37,288 bases of DNA. It comes from Sedimentisphaerales bacterium (lineage in GTDB: Bacteria; Planctomycetota; Phycisphaerae; Sedimentisphaerales; Anaerohalosphaeraceae). Below, in pieces: positions 16,022 through 26,060 of the stretch. A model generated the notes under the pieces. The model did no database searches. It saw only the letters and a list, made by a program, of their open reading frames with translations, and was not told the origin of the DNA. The position numbers and the translations under genes are program-made. Location of the stretch: assembly GCA_016926155.1 (NCBI GenBank), contig JAFGPC010000038.1, positions 1 to 37,288 of the forward strand, written 5' to 3'. Numbering within the stretch: position 1 is the stretch's first letter; every line of letters begins with the position of its first letter.

Positions 16022-16945
16022 TCATACGGACCAGGCGGCGATTCGCAGGAACCATCGTCTCGGCCAGGGGTGAGCATAGGAGGAGGTTTTCAGGATATTA
16101 CGAACCAGCATACGATAATCGGCCTTGCTCATTCGTGCCGAGAGCACATCGGCAATCCCGGTGGATTCGTCAATCTCGAATTCGTATCCTCGAACAATCA
16201 CCGCGGGAATCCCTGCATCCAACTGACCGAACAACAAAGCCGCCGCTGCAGTCATTTCATGAGCCACGATATCCATCCCTCCGAACTTGGGTCGGCCGAA
16301 TTTGTCTACCATACCGAACCAGTTCGGACGAGGGTGAATCCCCGAGCTGCCTATGGCCAGATCCATCGTTCCGATGTCAAACAGTTCTGTATCGGCCAGG
16401 ATTACCGCGATGCTTTTACCGCATAGATTTTGAATCTGCTCTCGAAGCGTCCGCGCAGTCTGATCAGGGTCGGGAGGAGGATAACTGTAGGTCCCTTTGG
16501 GATGATTGCTGCCGTCGATCCCGGCATCTTGTGTGTTGATACGGCCTTTTCTGTCGCGTGTGATACACATGGCTCCTTCATGGTCGCAGAGTTCCTGTGC
16601 TTCCGCTTGCGCCTTGGAGCTTTCCATAATCGTAGTTCGAATCAATCCCTTCATCGGGATCATAGCGAGGATCTCATGGCCCCGGTCCCACATCATCTGA
16701 ATGAGACGGGCATCCTTGCCGGTCTTTCTACTCAGGACCAGTGCAGCAGGTGATGGTTCGACCTGTTCTTTATTGATCATCAGGTTCAAGGCTTTAGAGA
16801 CTATTTTGCTGGTGAGCACAATTACATCGTTGTCCTGTAAAGGCACGCCCTCAGCTTTGGCGCACTGCACAATCATCTCGGCCAGATTATCACCGGATTG
16901 AATTTCAGGCAGTGTCTGAAGCCCCAGAACTTCGATTTTTTTCAT
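16022..16945 (-). CDS. Coenzyme F420-0:L-glutamate ligase-like protein (CofE family)
   Basis: 307 residues. The N-terminal part (IQSGDNLAEMIVQCA, DNDVIVLTSKIVSKA) and later ILADTELFDIGTMDLAIGSSG, MVDKFGRPKFGG and GIPAVIVRGYEFE match the fold and order of CofE, which adds glutamate to F420-0 using GTP. It extends about 50 residues past the usual end, with a basic C-terminus. F420 biosynthesis is not expected in most planctomycetes, so either this organism makes F420 or the protein has another ligase role. It lies 19 bases after ribD, whose pathway supplies the FO precursor. AAAGGCG precedes the ATG. Confidence 0.82.
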   Translation of the reverse strand: MKKIEVLGLQTLPEIQSGDNLAEMIVQCAKAEGVPLQDNDVIVLTSKIVSKALNLMINKEQVEPSPAALVLSRKTGKDARLIQMMWDRGHEILAMIPMKGLIRTTIMESSKAQAEAQELCDHEGAMCITRDRKGRINTQDAGIDGSNHPKGTYSYPPPDPDQTARTLREQIQNLCGKSIAVILADTELFDIGTMDLAIGSSGIHPRPNWFGMVDKFGRPKFGGMDIVAHEMTAAAALLFGQLDAGIPAVIVRGYEFEIDESTGIADVLSARMSKADYRMLVRNILKTSSYAHPWPRRWFLRIAAWSV

Positions 16946-16964
16946 ATTCGCCTTTCACGCCATC

Positions 16965-18080
16965 TCAGGATTCCGGGGTGTCGACCTCGCCACTAATGCA
17001 GATATCCCCGCCGAAGGTCTTGATTTCCATATCCCTAAGCGTTTTGCAATGGGTGACTACGGTCATAGCATCACTGATCGGTACATATCCCTGATTACCC
17101 AGGATCACCGGAGCTATATAGATGCGGACGGCATCGACCAGTCCTTCTTCAAGAAGTGAGGAAATCAGGGTCGGGCCTGCCTCGACAAGAACCTGACGAA
17201 CCTCCCGCCTTGCCAGCTCGGTAAGAACCGTTCGCAATCCGCATCGTTCATTGATGGTCGGCACGACGGTCAAATCGACGCCCTTGGCAAGAATCTTGTC
17301 AATCTTCTTTTCTTGTCCGACAACCCCTTCTTCCGTTGAGAAGATCATCGATGGAAACCGGCGGGTATTCATGAACCGCTTTCCCAATTGGATACGCAGC
17401 TTACTGTCCACTACAACGCGTAGAGGAACCTTCCCTTTGGGTGGACGTGGCGTCAGGGCCGGATCGTCCGTTAGTATCGTATTGACACCCGTCATGATTG
17501 CTTGAGAGGCTCGACGAATTTTGTGGGCATCCTTTCGGCTTTGGGCATTGGAGATCCACCGCTTTTTCGTTTCAGGCTTCCAGGCGAGCTTGCCGTCCAG
17601 GCCCTGAGCCCACTTGACAATGACATACGGGCGATGTGTCCGGGCATACTTGATAAAGGCGGCGTTGAGCAGACGCGCGTAATGCTCACAGAGGCCGACT
17701 TCGACATCCAATCCAGTCGCCCGGAGCTGGCGAATCCCCCGGCCGTCATTGTGTTCGGATGGATCGGACATCGCCACAAACAGCTTGCCGATTTTGGCCG
17801 CCAGGATCGCATCCGTACAGGGACCGGTCTTGCCCTGATGACAGCACGGTTCCAGCGTGACGTACATGGTTGCCCCTTCAGGATCATTTCCTTTGTCCCG
17901 GCAATCCTGCAGGGCATTGATCTCGGCATGCGCTTCACCGAACTTTTTGTGATACCCCTTACCGATTACCTTGCCATTCTTGACAATCACGCAACCGACT
18001 GCCGGATTGGGTTCGACCATCCCCACCCCGAACTGGGCCAGCCGGAGCGCCATCTTCATGTGTTTTTTGTCTTCGTTCAA
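16965..18080 (-). CDS. ribD: Bifunctional riboflavin biosynthesis deaminase/reductase RibD
   Basis: 371 residues in two domains. The N-terminal deaminase carries HAE (51-53) and the zinc motif PCCHQGKTGPC (78-88). The C-terminal reductase starts near 150 (RPYVIVKWAQGLDGKLAW, TGVNTILTDDPALTPR). Together they convert the first GTP-derived pyrimidine to 5-amino-6-(5-phosphoribosylamino)uracil. The start is taken as TTG at 18080, which has GAGGTG six bases upstream and gives the usual N-terminus. A TTG at 18092 overlapping the ligA stop is the alternative. It sits between ligA and the CofE-like gene, away from other rib genes. Confidence 0.93.
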   Translation of the reverse strand: MNEDKKHMKMALRLAQFGVGMVEPNPAVGCVIVKNGKVIGKGYHKKFGEAHAEINALQDCRDKGNDPEGATMYVTLEPCCHQGKTGPCTDAILAAKIGKLFVAMSDPSEHNDGRGIRQLRATGLDVEVGLCEHYARLLNAAFIKYARTHRPYVIVKWAQGLDGKLAWKPETKKRWISNAQSRKDAHKIRRASQAIMTGVNTILTDDPALTPRPPKGKVPLRVVVDSKLRIQLGKRFMNTRRFPSMIFSTEEGVVGQEKKIDKILAKGVDLTVVPTINERCGLRTVLTELARREVRQVLVEAGPTLISSLLEEGLVDAVRIYIAPVILGNQGYVPISDAMTVVTHCKTLRDMEIKTFGGDICISGEVDTPES

Positions 18081-18088
18081 ATCACACC

Positions 18089-20146
<2,058 letters not shown>

Positions 20147-20161
20147 CTATGTCGTATCCGG

Positions 20162-20644
20162 TCAGACTTCGGTCAGGATGACCACGTAATTCTTGCCGTA
20201 ATGCTTGGCACATCTCGGGCAGGTGGTATAGAACATGAACCACCGTTTGATCTCCTTGCCTTTGGTTTTGACCCATTCCTGCATCTGCTTGCACCATTTT
20301 CCGGTCTGGTTGTAGGGTCCTTCAAAGACTTTGGAAAGGTAGGTCCCGCTGAGCCGCACATTTTCCGCATCGGGCACTTCCCTGCTGACCTCAATGTACA
20401 AATCCATATTCCACTTGCTGGTGTGCTCGGACAGGCCGACCGGCACGGGGGGAAACGCCTCTGCTTTTTCGATCTTTGGCAGGTTGCGTACGATAACCTT
20501 GCCGAAGTTCAGTGGAATGTTAAAGAAGCACAGCACCCGGTCCTTGATAAACAGCCTATCCTGCCAGACCAATTCCTTTTCGTCCCACGGCTCCGGATCG
20601 AACCTCGGACAGCATCCGGTTTCAGACTCATAAGGCATGCTCAT
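20162..20644 (-). CDS. Conserved protein of unknown function with terminal CC and CxxC motifs
   Basis: 160 residues, soluble, no signal peptide. The N-terminus carries a Cys pair followed by PRFDPEPWDEKELVWQDRLF. The middle has HIPLNFGKV-like text (FNIPLNFGKVIVRN), and the end has YTTCPRCAKHYGKNYVV with C142-x2-C145. From memory, close relatives are widespread in bacteria and often labelled 'hydrolase' without evidence. The four cysteines could bind zinc or act in redox chemistry, which is inference. AGGAGG lies seven bases before the ATG, and a good promoter stands upstream, so it is transcribed on its own or into ligA. Confidence 0.8.
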   Translation of the reverse strand: MSMPYESETGCCPRFDPEPWDEKELVWQDRLFIKDRVLCFFNIPLNFGKVIVRNLPKIEKAEAFPPVPVGLSEHTSKWNMDLYIEVSREVPDAENVRLSGTYLSKVFEGPYNQTGKWCKQMQEWVKTKGKEIKRWFMFYTTCPRCAKHYGKNYVVILTEV

Positions 20645-20678
20645 AATTATACCTCCTTAAAGGATTATTATAAACCGG

Positions 20679-20708
20679 ATTATACGCCAGGTCCGGCCGG
20701 GCATGCAA
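20679..20708 (-). promoter_or_regulatory. Promoter of the 20162-20644 gene
   Basis: On the minus strand TTGCAT (20708-20703) and a perfect TATAAT (20684-20679) are 18 bases apart, followed about 30 bases later by AGGAGG and the ATG at 20644. Confidence 0.55.
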
Positions 20709-20885
20709 GCGGCCGTTTGTTATTTTTTAGTCTTGAAACCTGGCTACAACGGGAAATTTTGCCCTTGAATTGTCCATCGGCCTCACTATATTTTGCTTGT
20801 CCGCTGCTCATGCTCACAGGAAACGGCAATTTTGTATCGTCAGCGGATACGCCTGGTTATAATCAGCCGTAAAGAAAGATCCAGC

Positions 20886-21686
20886 ATGAAACAATTTCTA
20901 CTAAGAGTTTATAGCTTTCTGGTGCTATTCGGAATCGATCCTCTTAAAATGCTTCATACTGTGAAAGGATTGCCATTCTATTTTCGCGACCTTCGGATAC
21001 TAAAACGTCAGAAGGCCTCGGCAGTAAAGCAATTTCCATTAGGAATACCGTACCCATGTCTTGAAGAACGCCTCATGGAAAGCGGTTCGGCGAAAGGCCA
21101 TTACTTCCATCAGGATTTGCTAGTAGCCAGAAGAATTTATCAGAATCAGCCGAATCTTCATGTCGACGTCGGCTCCAGGGTGGATGGTTTCGTGGCCCAC
21201 GTAGCTTCTTTTCGTCCAATTGTCATCCTTGATATTCGTCCTCTATCAAATGAGAAAAGCATCTCCAATTTACGCTTCATACAAGCCGACCTGACAGCAC
21301 CCATCGAAGATAAGTTCGTGGATTACTGTGACTCTTTGTCGTGTCTGCATGCCCTAGAGCACTTCGGCCTGGGACGATACGGCGATTCCGTAAACTACGA
21401 CGGATACATGCTTGGATTAAACAATTTCTGGAAGATCCTGAAACAAGGCGGAAAATTCTATGTTTCCGTTCCCATTGGCCCGCAACGTATCGAATTCAAT
21501 GCACATCGGGTTTTCTCGGTCTCTTTCCTGCTTGAGTGCTTTTCCGATAAATACCATATCGATCAGTTCTCGTTTGTGGATGACCGGGGAGATTTGTATG
21601 AAAACATACCGATCACAGACGCGGATGCAGAGAATAATTTCGGTTGTGTGTACGGATGCGGTATTTTTGAGATGACAAAAAAGTAA
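20886..21686 (+). CDS. DUF268-family protein, methyltransferase-like
   Basis: 266 residues. It has a glycine-rich nucleotide-fold start (LHVDVGSRVDGFVAHVASF, 91-109), a second strand (VILDIRPL), the family motif SCLHALEHFGLGRYGD (152-167) and GGKFYVSVPIGPQRIEFN. These match DUF268, a group related to SAM methyltransferases and usually found in polysaccharide or glycan gene clusters. No transmembrane segment is certain. The ATG at 20886 starts the conserved N-terminus. A TATAAT at 20858-20863 has no good -35 box. The next gene is a second methyltransferase, suggesting joint work on a cell-surface glycan. Confidence 0.82.
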   Translation: MKQFLLRVYSFLVLFGIDPLKMLHTVKGLPFYFRDLRILKRQKASAVKQFPLGIPYPCLEERLMESGSAKGHYFHQDLLVARRIYQNQPNLHVDVGSRVDGFVAHVASFRPIVILDIRPLSNEKSISNLRFIQADLTAPIEDKFVDYCDSLSCLHALEHFGLGRYGDSVNYDGYMLGLNNFWKILKQGGKFYVSVPIGPQRIEFNAHRVFSVSFLLECFSDKYHIDQFSFVDDRGDLYENIPITDADAENNFGCVYGCGIFEMTKK

Positions 21687-21792
21687 CGAGGAAAGACCAA
21701 TCACAGTTCAAATCTCTCATTGCGATACAGTACTATAGCCAGTGACAGAACAGGGGTGTTTGTCTGCCAGACAGGGAAAGCAGGGAGAAACA

Positions 21793-22524
21793 ATGAAGAT
21801 GAAAAAATTTATCCGTTGGATTCGACCTACGGTCGGTATCGCGAATGAAAGTACTCGCGAATGCTGGCTGGAGAAAGCCCTTCGCTCCATTCCCAAAGGG
21901 AGTCGGATACTGGACGCCGGTGCAGGCACTCAGCGCTACAGGAAATTTTGCACTCACTTGAACTATGTCTCCCAGGACTTTGCAGAATACGATGGTAAAG
22001 GCGATTCTGCGGGTTTACAAACGGAAACATTCGACTACGGCAAGTTAGATATTGTCAGTGATATCATCTCGATTCCGGAATCCGATTCCTCTTTTGACGC
22101 TATTCTGTGCGTCGAAGTCTTGGAACATGTGCCCGATCCTATCCTGGCTATCAAGGAATTTGCCCGTCTGCTGCAGCCTGAGGGAGTTTTGATCCTTACC
22201 GCCCCTTTCTGTTCGCTCACGCATTTGGCTCCCTATCACTTCTGTACGGGTTTCAACAAATACTGGTACGAGAAACACCTGAATGACAATTCGTTCAGCA
22301 TTGTTGAGATCGTTCCCAATGGAAACTATTTCGAATACCTTGCCCAGGAAGTATACAGAGTTCCATTTGTTTCTGATCGCTATTCGAAACACAAACCGCA
22401 TTGGTTCGAATATTTCGGTATGTATCTCGTCCAGCGAATGCTTCGGCGTTTCAGCAGGCGAGAGAGCAACTCATCGGAATTCCTGTGTTATGGATATCAC
22501 ATTCTTGCCCGGAAAGTGAAATGA
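21793..22524 (+). CDS. Class I SAM-dependent methyltransferase
   Basis: 243 residues. Motif I is ILDAGAGT (39-46). The post-motif strand is DFDAILCVEVLEHVPDP-like (FDAILCVEVLEHVPDP), and motif III is LLQPEGVLILTAPF. This is the pattern of small-molecule or glycan methyltransferases (Methyltransf_11/25). The C-terminal 80 residues carry the substrate cap, rich in aromatic residues. GGGAG precedes the ATG. It lies 106 bases after the DUF268 gene on the same strand. The substrate is unknown. Confidence 0.88.
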   Translation: MKMKKFIRWIRPTVGIANESTRECWLEKALRSIPKGSRILDAGAGTQRYRKFCTHLNYVSQDFAEYDGKGDSAGLQTETFDYGKLDIVSDIISIPESDSSFDAILCVEVLEHVPDPILAIKEFARLLQPEGVLILTAPFCSLTHLAPYHFCTGFNKYWYEKHLNDNSFSIVEIVPNGNYFEYLAQEVYRVPFVSDRYSKHKPHWFEYFGMYLVQRMLRRFSRRESNSSEFLCYGYHILARKVK

Positions 22525-22651
22525 GATTATCCAATAAGGTAGATTGAAAGAGAAGACTTCGTGATTTTTTCTTGTACTTGATAATTTATATTTGAAAAAA
22601 ATAACGGATTTTTAGTTTTCAACTGACTTAATAATTATCATTTCCCAACAA

Positions 22652-23071
22652 ATGAAACAATGGTATTTAAGACATAAGAAAGTACTCTGGATTGTCATTA
22701 TCGCAGGTGTTCCCATCGGTTATTTGGGGCTCTGGTTGGACTTTTCGTTGTTATTCTGGCTAGGCGTGATCTTGGCCTTTCCTCTTTTCATTATGATCCT
22801 CCCTTTCTGTCTTTTCCTTTTTATCGCCGGCCTGACGCAACCTCTTTGGATCCAGTTTTATAAACTGGCTGCTAAAAGACACGGAGCCCCGTTTCAACCA
22901 GGAGATTTCGTGCGGATATTACGTGGTGCGCATCGAAACAAGGAAGTGCGCGTATACGATGTATGGCCGGAACGTTACCAAATCCGCGTAGAGTTGGGAG
23001 AGAAAGAGAAAGCAGAGGTGACTGACGTATTTTCCTATTTATCTATCTGGAAAATTGGAAGAGGCCGGTAG
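22652..23071 (+). CDS. Membrane protein with a cytoplasmic KOW/SH3-like tail
   Basis: 139 residues. After a basic N-terminus there are two hydrophobic segments (about 12-32 and 33-62). The soluble tail (78-127) reads FQPGDFVRILRGAHRNKEVRVYDVW and resembles the KOW/SH3 barrel of ribosomal or transcription proteins, where such a barrel binds nucleic acid or protein. I do not recognise the whole family. No Shine-Dalgarno sequence is seen before the ATG. The region upstream is AT-rich (22525-22651) with no clear promoter. Confidence 0.68.
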   Translation: MKQWYLRHKKVLWIVIIAGVPIGYLGLWLDFSLLFWLGVILAFPLFIMILPFCLFLFIAGLTQPLWIQFYKLAAKRHGAPFQPGDFVRILRGAHRNKEVRVYDVWPERYQIRVELGEKEKAEVTDVFSYLSIWKIGRGR

Positions 23072-23161
23072 GATGGATTCGTTTTTTTCCGAACCCATGC
23101 GGATAAAATAGAATTAATAGACTTGTGCCATTCTCCACGGACACCGTTCAGAAAAAATCCC

Positions 23162-23190
23162 TTGCCGCCATTGACACTCCCTCATACAAT
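23162..23190 (+). promoter_or_regulatory. Promoter of the ferritin-like gene
   Basis: TTGCCG (23162-23167) and TACAAT (23185-23190) are separated by 17 bases. The start near 23197 would give a 27-base leader containing GGGGAGGA. Confidence 0.5.
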
Positions 23191-23223
23191 AGCGAACAGT
23201 ATTGAATTGGGGAGGACACTATA

Positions 23224-23667
23224 ATGGCTGAGAAACAGTCATTTCAGGATGTACTGAATTACGCCATAGACCGCGAGCGCGAGGCGTATGCCTTCTATGA
23301 CGACCTGGCGCAGAAAGTGGACAACGAAAAATTGCGTAAAGCCCTGGAAGAGTTTGCCCTCGATGAATACCAGCACCGTATCCACCTGGAAGCCGTCCGC
23401 GATGGTCAGGTCGCCATGAAGCCCGAATTTGTCGGCAGCCTCAAGATCGCCGAGCTGCTCAAAGACATTCCCTTGACGGATGTGAAAACGTATGCTGATC
23501 TTCTCCGGCTGGCGATGAACAAGGAAAAAGCCGCCTACCGACTCTACGCTGCCCTGGCCCACCATGCCGACGATTTCGATACCAGGGCCCTCTTTGCCCA
23601 GCTTGCCCAGGAAGAAGCCAAGCACAAGCTCCGTCTGGAAATCGAATACGACCTCGAAACCTTCTGA
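23224..23667 (+). CDS. Ferritin-like (rubrerythrin-type) diiron protein without rubredoxin domain
   Basis: 147 residues forming a four-helix bundle with the duplicated diiron signature: Glu20 with Tyr24, E48-x2-H51 (DEYQH), Glu101 with Tyr105, and E131-x2-H134 (EEAKH). This is the erythrin/rubrerythrin pattern of ferritin-like proteins that reduce peroxide or store iron in anaerobes. The rubredoxin domain (two CxxC) is missing, so an external electron donor would be needed. GGAGG lies upstream of the ATG and a promoter at 23162-23190 makes it a single-gene unit. The exact activity is not settled by sequence. Confidence 0.88.
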   Translation: MAEKQSFQDVLNYAIDREREAYAFYDDLAQKVDNEKLRKALEEFALDEYQHRIHLEAVRDGQVAMKPEFVGSLKIAELLKDIPLTDVKTYADLLRLAMNKEKAAYRLYAALAHHADDFDTRALFAQLAQEEAKHKLRLEIEYDLETF

Positions 23668-23791
23668 ATGATGATTCTTCTTGCCTTTCCCGCCTCGGTC
23701 CGCTACCCTCTTGACGCTGCGTTCCGAACACAGGCCAAAGAATAGTACGGCTTGAAAATTTCGCAGGCTGTCAAGCAAAAGGAGTAGATGC

Positions 23792-24871
23792 ATGATCGGA
23801 CTGGGCGTTTTTCTCCATGCCGTGGGCGGATTTGCCGCAGGCAGTTTCTACATGCCTTTCAAAAAGATCAGGGACTGGGCATGGGAAAGTGCTTGGCTGG
23901 TCAACGGTGTCTTCTCCTGGATCCTCATGCCCTGGCTGATCGCCCTGCTCACCGTGCCGAACCTGCTTTCGGTACTGGGCCAATCCAAGGGCAGTGATAT
24001 CGCTTATTGCTACCTGTTCGGTGTACTCTGGGGTATCGGCGGGCTGACCTTCGGCTTGAGCATGCGGTATCTGGGTATGTCACTCGGTTATGCTATCGCC
24101 CTGGGTTTCTGTGCAGCCTTCGGAACGATACTCCCTCCAATCTACGACGGGACGTTCGGGGATTTGCTGGCCACAACATCCGGCCTGACCACGCTGGCCG
24201 GTGTTGCTGTATGCCTGGCGGGGATCGCCGTATGCGGCTGGGCAGGCGTTGCCAAGGAGAAGGAGCTACCCACTGAGCAGAAACAGCAAACGATTAAAGA
24301 ATTTCATTTCGGCAAAGGCCTGCTCGTTGCCGTATTTGCCGGGATCATGAGCGCCTGCATGGCATTCGCGATCCAGGCGGGAGAACCGATCGCCGAGTTG
24401 GCCCTGAAACAACAAACCCCACCACTCTGGCAGAACAGCCCAATTTTTATTGTGATCCTGGCCGGCGGATTTACCACCAATTTTCTATGGTGCGTCTACC
24501 TGAACTTCAAAAACCGCTCCGGCAGGGATTATATCGACCGCCGCCGATCTTCATTTGCCTCCAATTATCTTTTCTCAGCCCTTGCCGGGATCACCTGGTA
24601 CTTCCAGTTCATGTTCTACGGCATGGGAAAGACCAAAATGGGTGACTATGACTTTGCCAGTTGGAGTATTCACATGGCTTTCATCATCTTCTTCAGCAAT
24701 GTCTGGGGGCTGGTCTTTCACGAGTGGAAAGGATGCAGTCGACGAACGCTTCGTATTATTATCACCGGCATCCTGATTGTACTGCTTTCCATCGCCTTGA
24801 TCGGTTACGGAAGCTATCTGAAAACCGGGGAAAAAGAGGAAACCATTCCCATCGCAAAACAGTCAATTTAA
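23792..24871 (+). CDS. L-rhamnose/proton symporter family membrane protein (RhaT-like)
   Basis: 359 residues with about ten membrane spans. The N-terminal GLGVFLHAVGGFAAGSFYMP and the central GVLWGIGGLTFGLSMRYLG are typical of RhaT, as is the WYFQFMFYGMGKTKMGDYDF region. RhaT imports L-rhamnose with a proton. AGGAG stands seven bases before the ATG. No rhamnose catabolic genes are in the window; the next gene, 13 bases on, is a URO-D-superfamily enzyme. The real substrate may be another deoxysugar, so no symbol is given. Confidence 0.88.
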   Translation: MIGLGVFLHAVGGFAAGSFYMPFKKIRDWAWESAWLVNGVFSWILMPWLIALLTVPNLLSVLGQSKGSDIAYCYLFGVLWGIGGLTFGLSMRYLGMSLGYAIALGFCAAFGTILPPIYDGTFGDLLATTSGLTTLAGVAVCLAGIAVCGWAGVAKEKELPTEQKQQTIKEFHFGKGLLVAVFAGIMSACMAFAIQAGEPIAELALKQQTPPLWQNSPIFIVILAGGFTTNFLWCVYLNFKNRSGRDYIDRRRSSFASNYLFSALAGITWYFQFMFYGMGKTKMGDYDFASWSIHMAFIIFFSNVWGLVFHEWKGCSRRTLRIIITGILIVLLSIALIGYGSYLKTGEKEETIPIAKQSI

Positions 24872-24884
24872 TACAGGAATGACC

Positions 24885-26051
24885 ATGTCCAAAGAACGGT
24901 TGACTTCACGACAACGGGTACAGACAGCTTTAAGCCATCAACAGCCGGACCGGGTTCCGATTGACCTAGGCGGTTTTCAGACGGGCATCCATCGAATCGC
25001 CTATCAATCTCTGCTCGATCATCTGGGATGGACCGAAGAAATTGTTATCCTTGATCCCGTCCAGCAGCTCGCCAAACCCAGCGAAAAAATTCTCCAGCGG
25101 TTTCATATTGACACGCGTTATCTCTGCGCTCGTGGCCCCGACGGCTTTGATGGCTCGATCAAGATACGGCAGCGGGATGGACGCACCTGGCATGATCTAA
25201 CAGACGAATTCGGTGTCGTCTGGTCCATGCCGGAAGACCAGGGTCTGTATATGGATATCTCTCATCATCCGCTCGCCGAAGCCACAATTTCTGATATAGT
25301 CGATTATCCTTTTCCCAAGGGCGGCGATCCGAGTCGTTTTGCGGGGATTCGACAACAGGCCATACAAATGCACAATGAGACTTCGTATGCGATCTGTACC
25401 GGAATAGGCGGGGTTATTTACGAATACTGCTGGTATCTTCGCGGCCTGGAGCGATGGTTCATGGACATGCTCGAAAATCCCTCCTTCTGCGAAGCCCTGC
25501 TCGACCGGATGCTGGCCTACTGGACCGATTTTTATAGCGGTTTTCTCAAGGAGGTAGGCGATCTGGTGGATGTCGTGATGATCGGCGACGATCTTGCCGG
25601 ACAGGCCGGGCCGCTGTTCAATCCCGATTTTTACCGTCGGATCGTTAAACCACGCCAGAAAGCCCTTGTGCAGCATCTCCGTTCCTTAACGCAGGCAAAA
25701 ATCTGGTATCACACCTGTGGAGCCTGTCATTCCCTGATCCCCGACCTGCTCGATAACGGCATTGACATCCTCAATCCTGTTCAAATAAGCTGCTCCGATA
25801 TGAATCCGGCTGATCTCAAGGCTCAATATGGCGACCGGATAACCTTCTGGGGCGGGGGCATCGATGCACAGCATGTTCTTCCCTTCGCCTCCCCGGACGA
25901 AGTACGTAAAGATGTACAACGCAATATCGAGGCTTTCAAGCCGGGCGGCGGGTATGTCTTCAACAACGTCCACAATATCCAGGCCGGCGTTCCTGCGGAA
26001 AATATTATCGCCCTCTTCGATGCCGCCTACGAATTCGGATTTTACGAGTGA
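24885..26051 (+). CDS. Uroporphyrinogen decarboxylase-superfamily protein (not HemE)
   Basis: 388 residues. The start (LTSRQRVQTALSHQQPDRVPIDLGGFQTG) and VMIGDDLAGQAGPLFNPDFYR followed by IWYHTCGACHSLIPDLLDNG belong to the URO-D superfamily branch that includes corrinoid-dependent methyltransferases of the MtaA/CmuA type. True HemE arginine motifs are not seen. His and Cys in YHTCGACHS could bind zinc. The ATG at 24885 has AGGA six bases upstream; an ATG at 24879 overlaps that site. It follows the RhaT-like gene by 13 bases, so it may act on a sugar-derived methyl compound. This is inference. Confidence 0.82.
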   Translation: MSKERLTSRQRVQTALSHQQPDRVPIDLGGFQTGIHRIAYQSLLDHLGWTEEIVILDPVQQLAKPSEKILQRFHIDTRYLCARGPDGFDGSIKIRQRDGRTWHDLTDEFGVVWSMPEDQGLYMDISHHPLAEATISDIVDYPFPKGGDPSRFAGIRQQAIQMHNETSYAICTGIGGVIYEYCWYLRGLERWFMDMLENPSFCEALLDRMLAYWTDFYSGFLKEVGDLVDVVMIGDDLAGQAGPLFNPDFYRRIVKPRQKALVQHLRSLTQAKIWYHTCGACHSLIPDLLDNGIDILNPVQISCSDMNPADLKAQYGDRITFWGGGIDAQHVLPFASPDEVRKDVQRNIEAFKPGGGYVFNNVHNIQAGVPAENIIALFDAAYEFGFYE

Positions 26052-26060
26052 ATCGCAGGC

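Noticed and set aside
20693-20730. CGGCCG hairpin followed by a T-rich stretch as a plus-strand terminator
   Set aside because: No plus-strand gene lies upstream, and the region carries the minus-strand promoter at 20679-20708.
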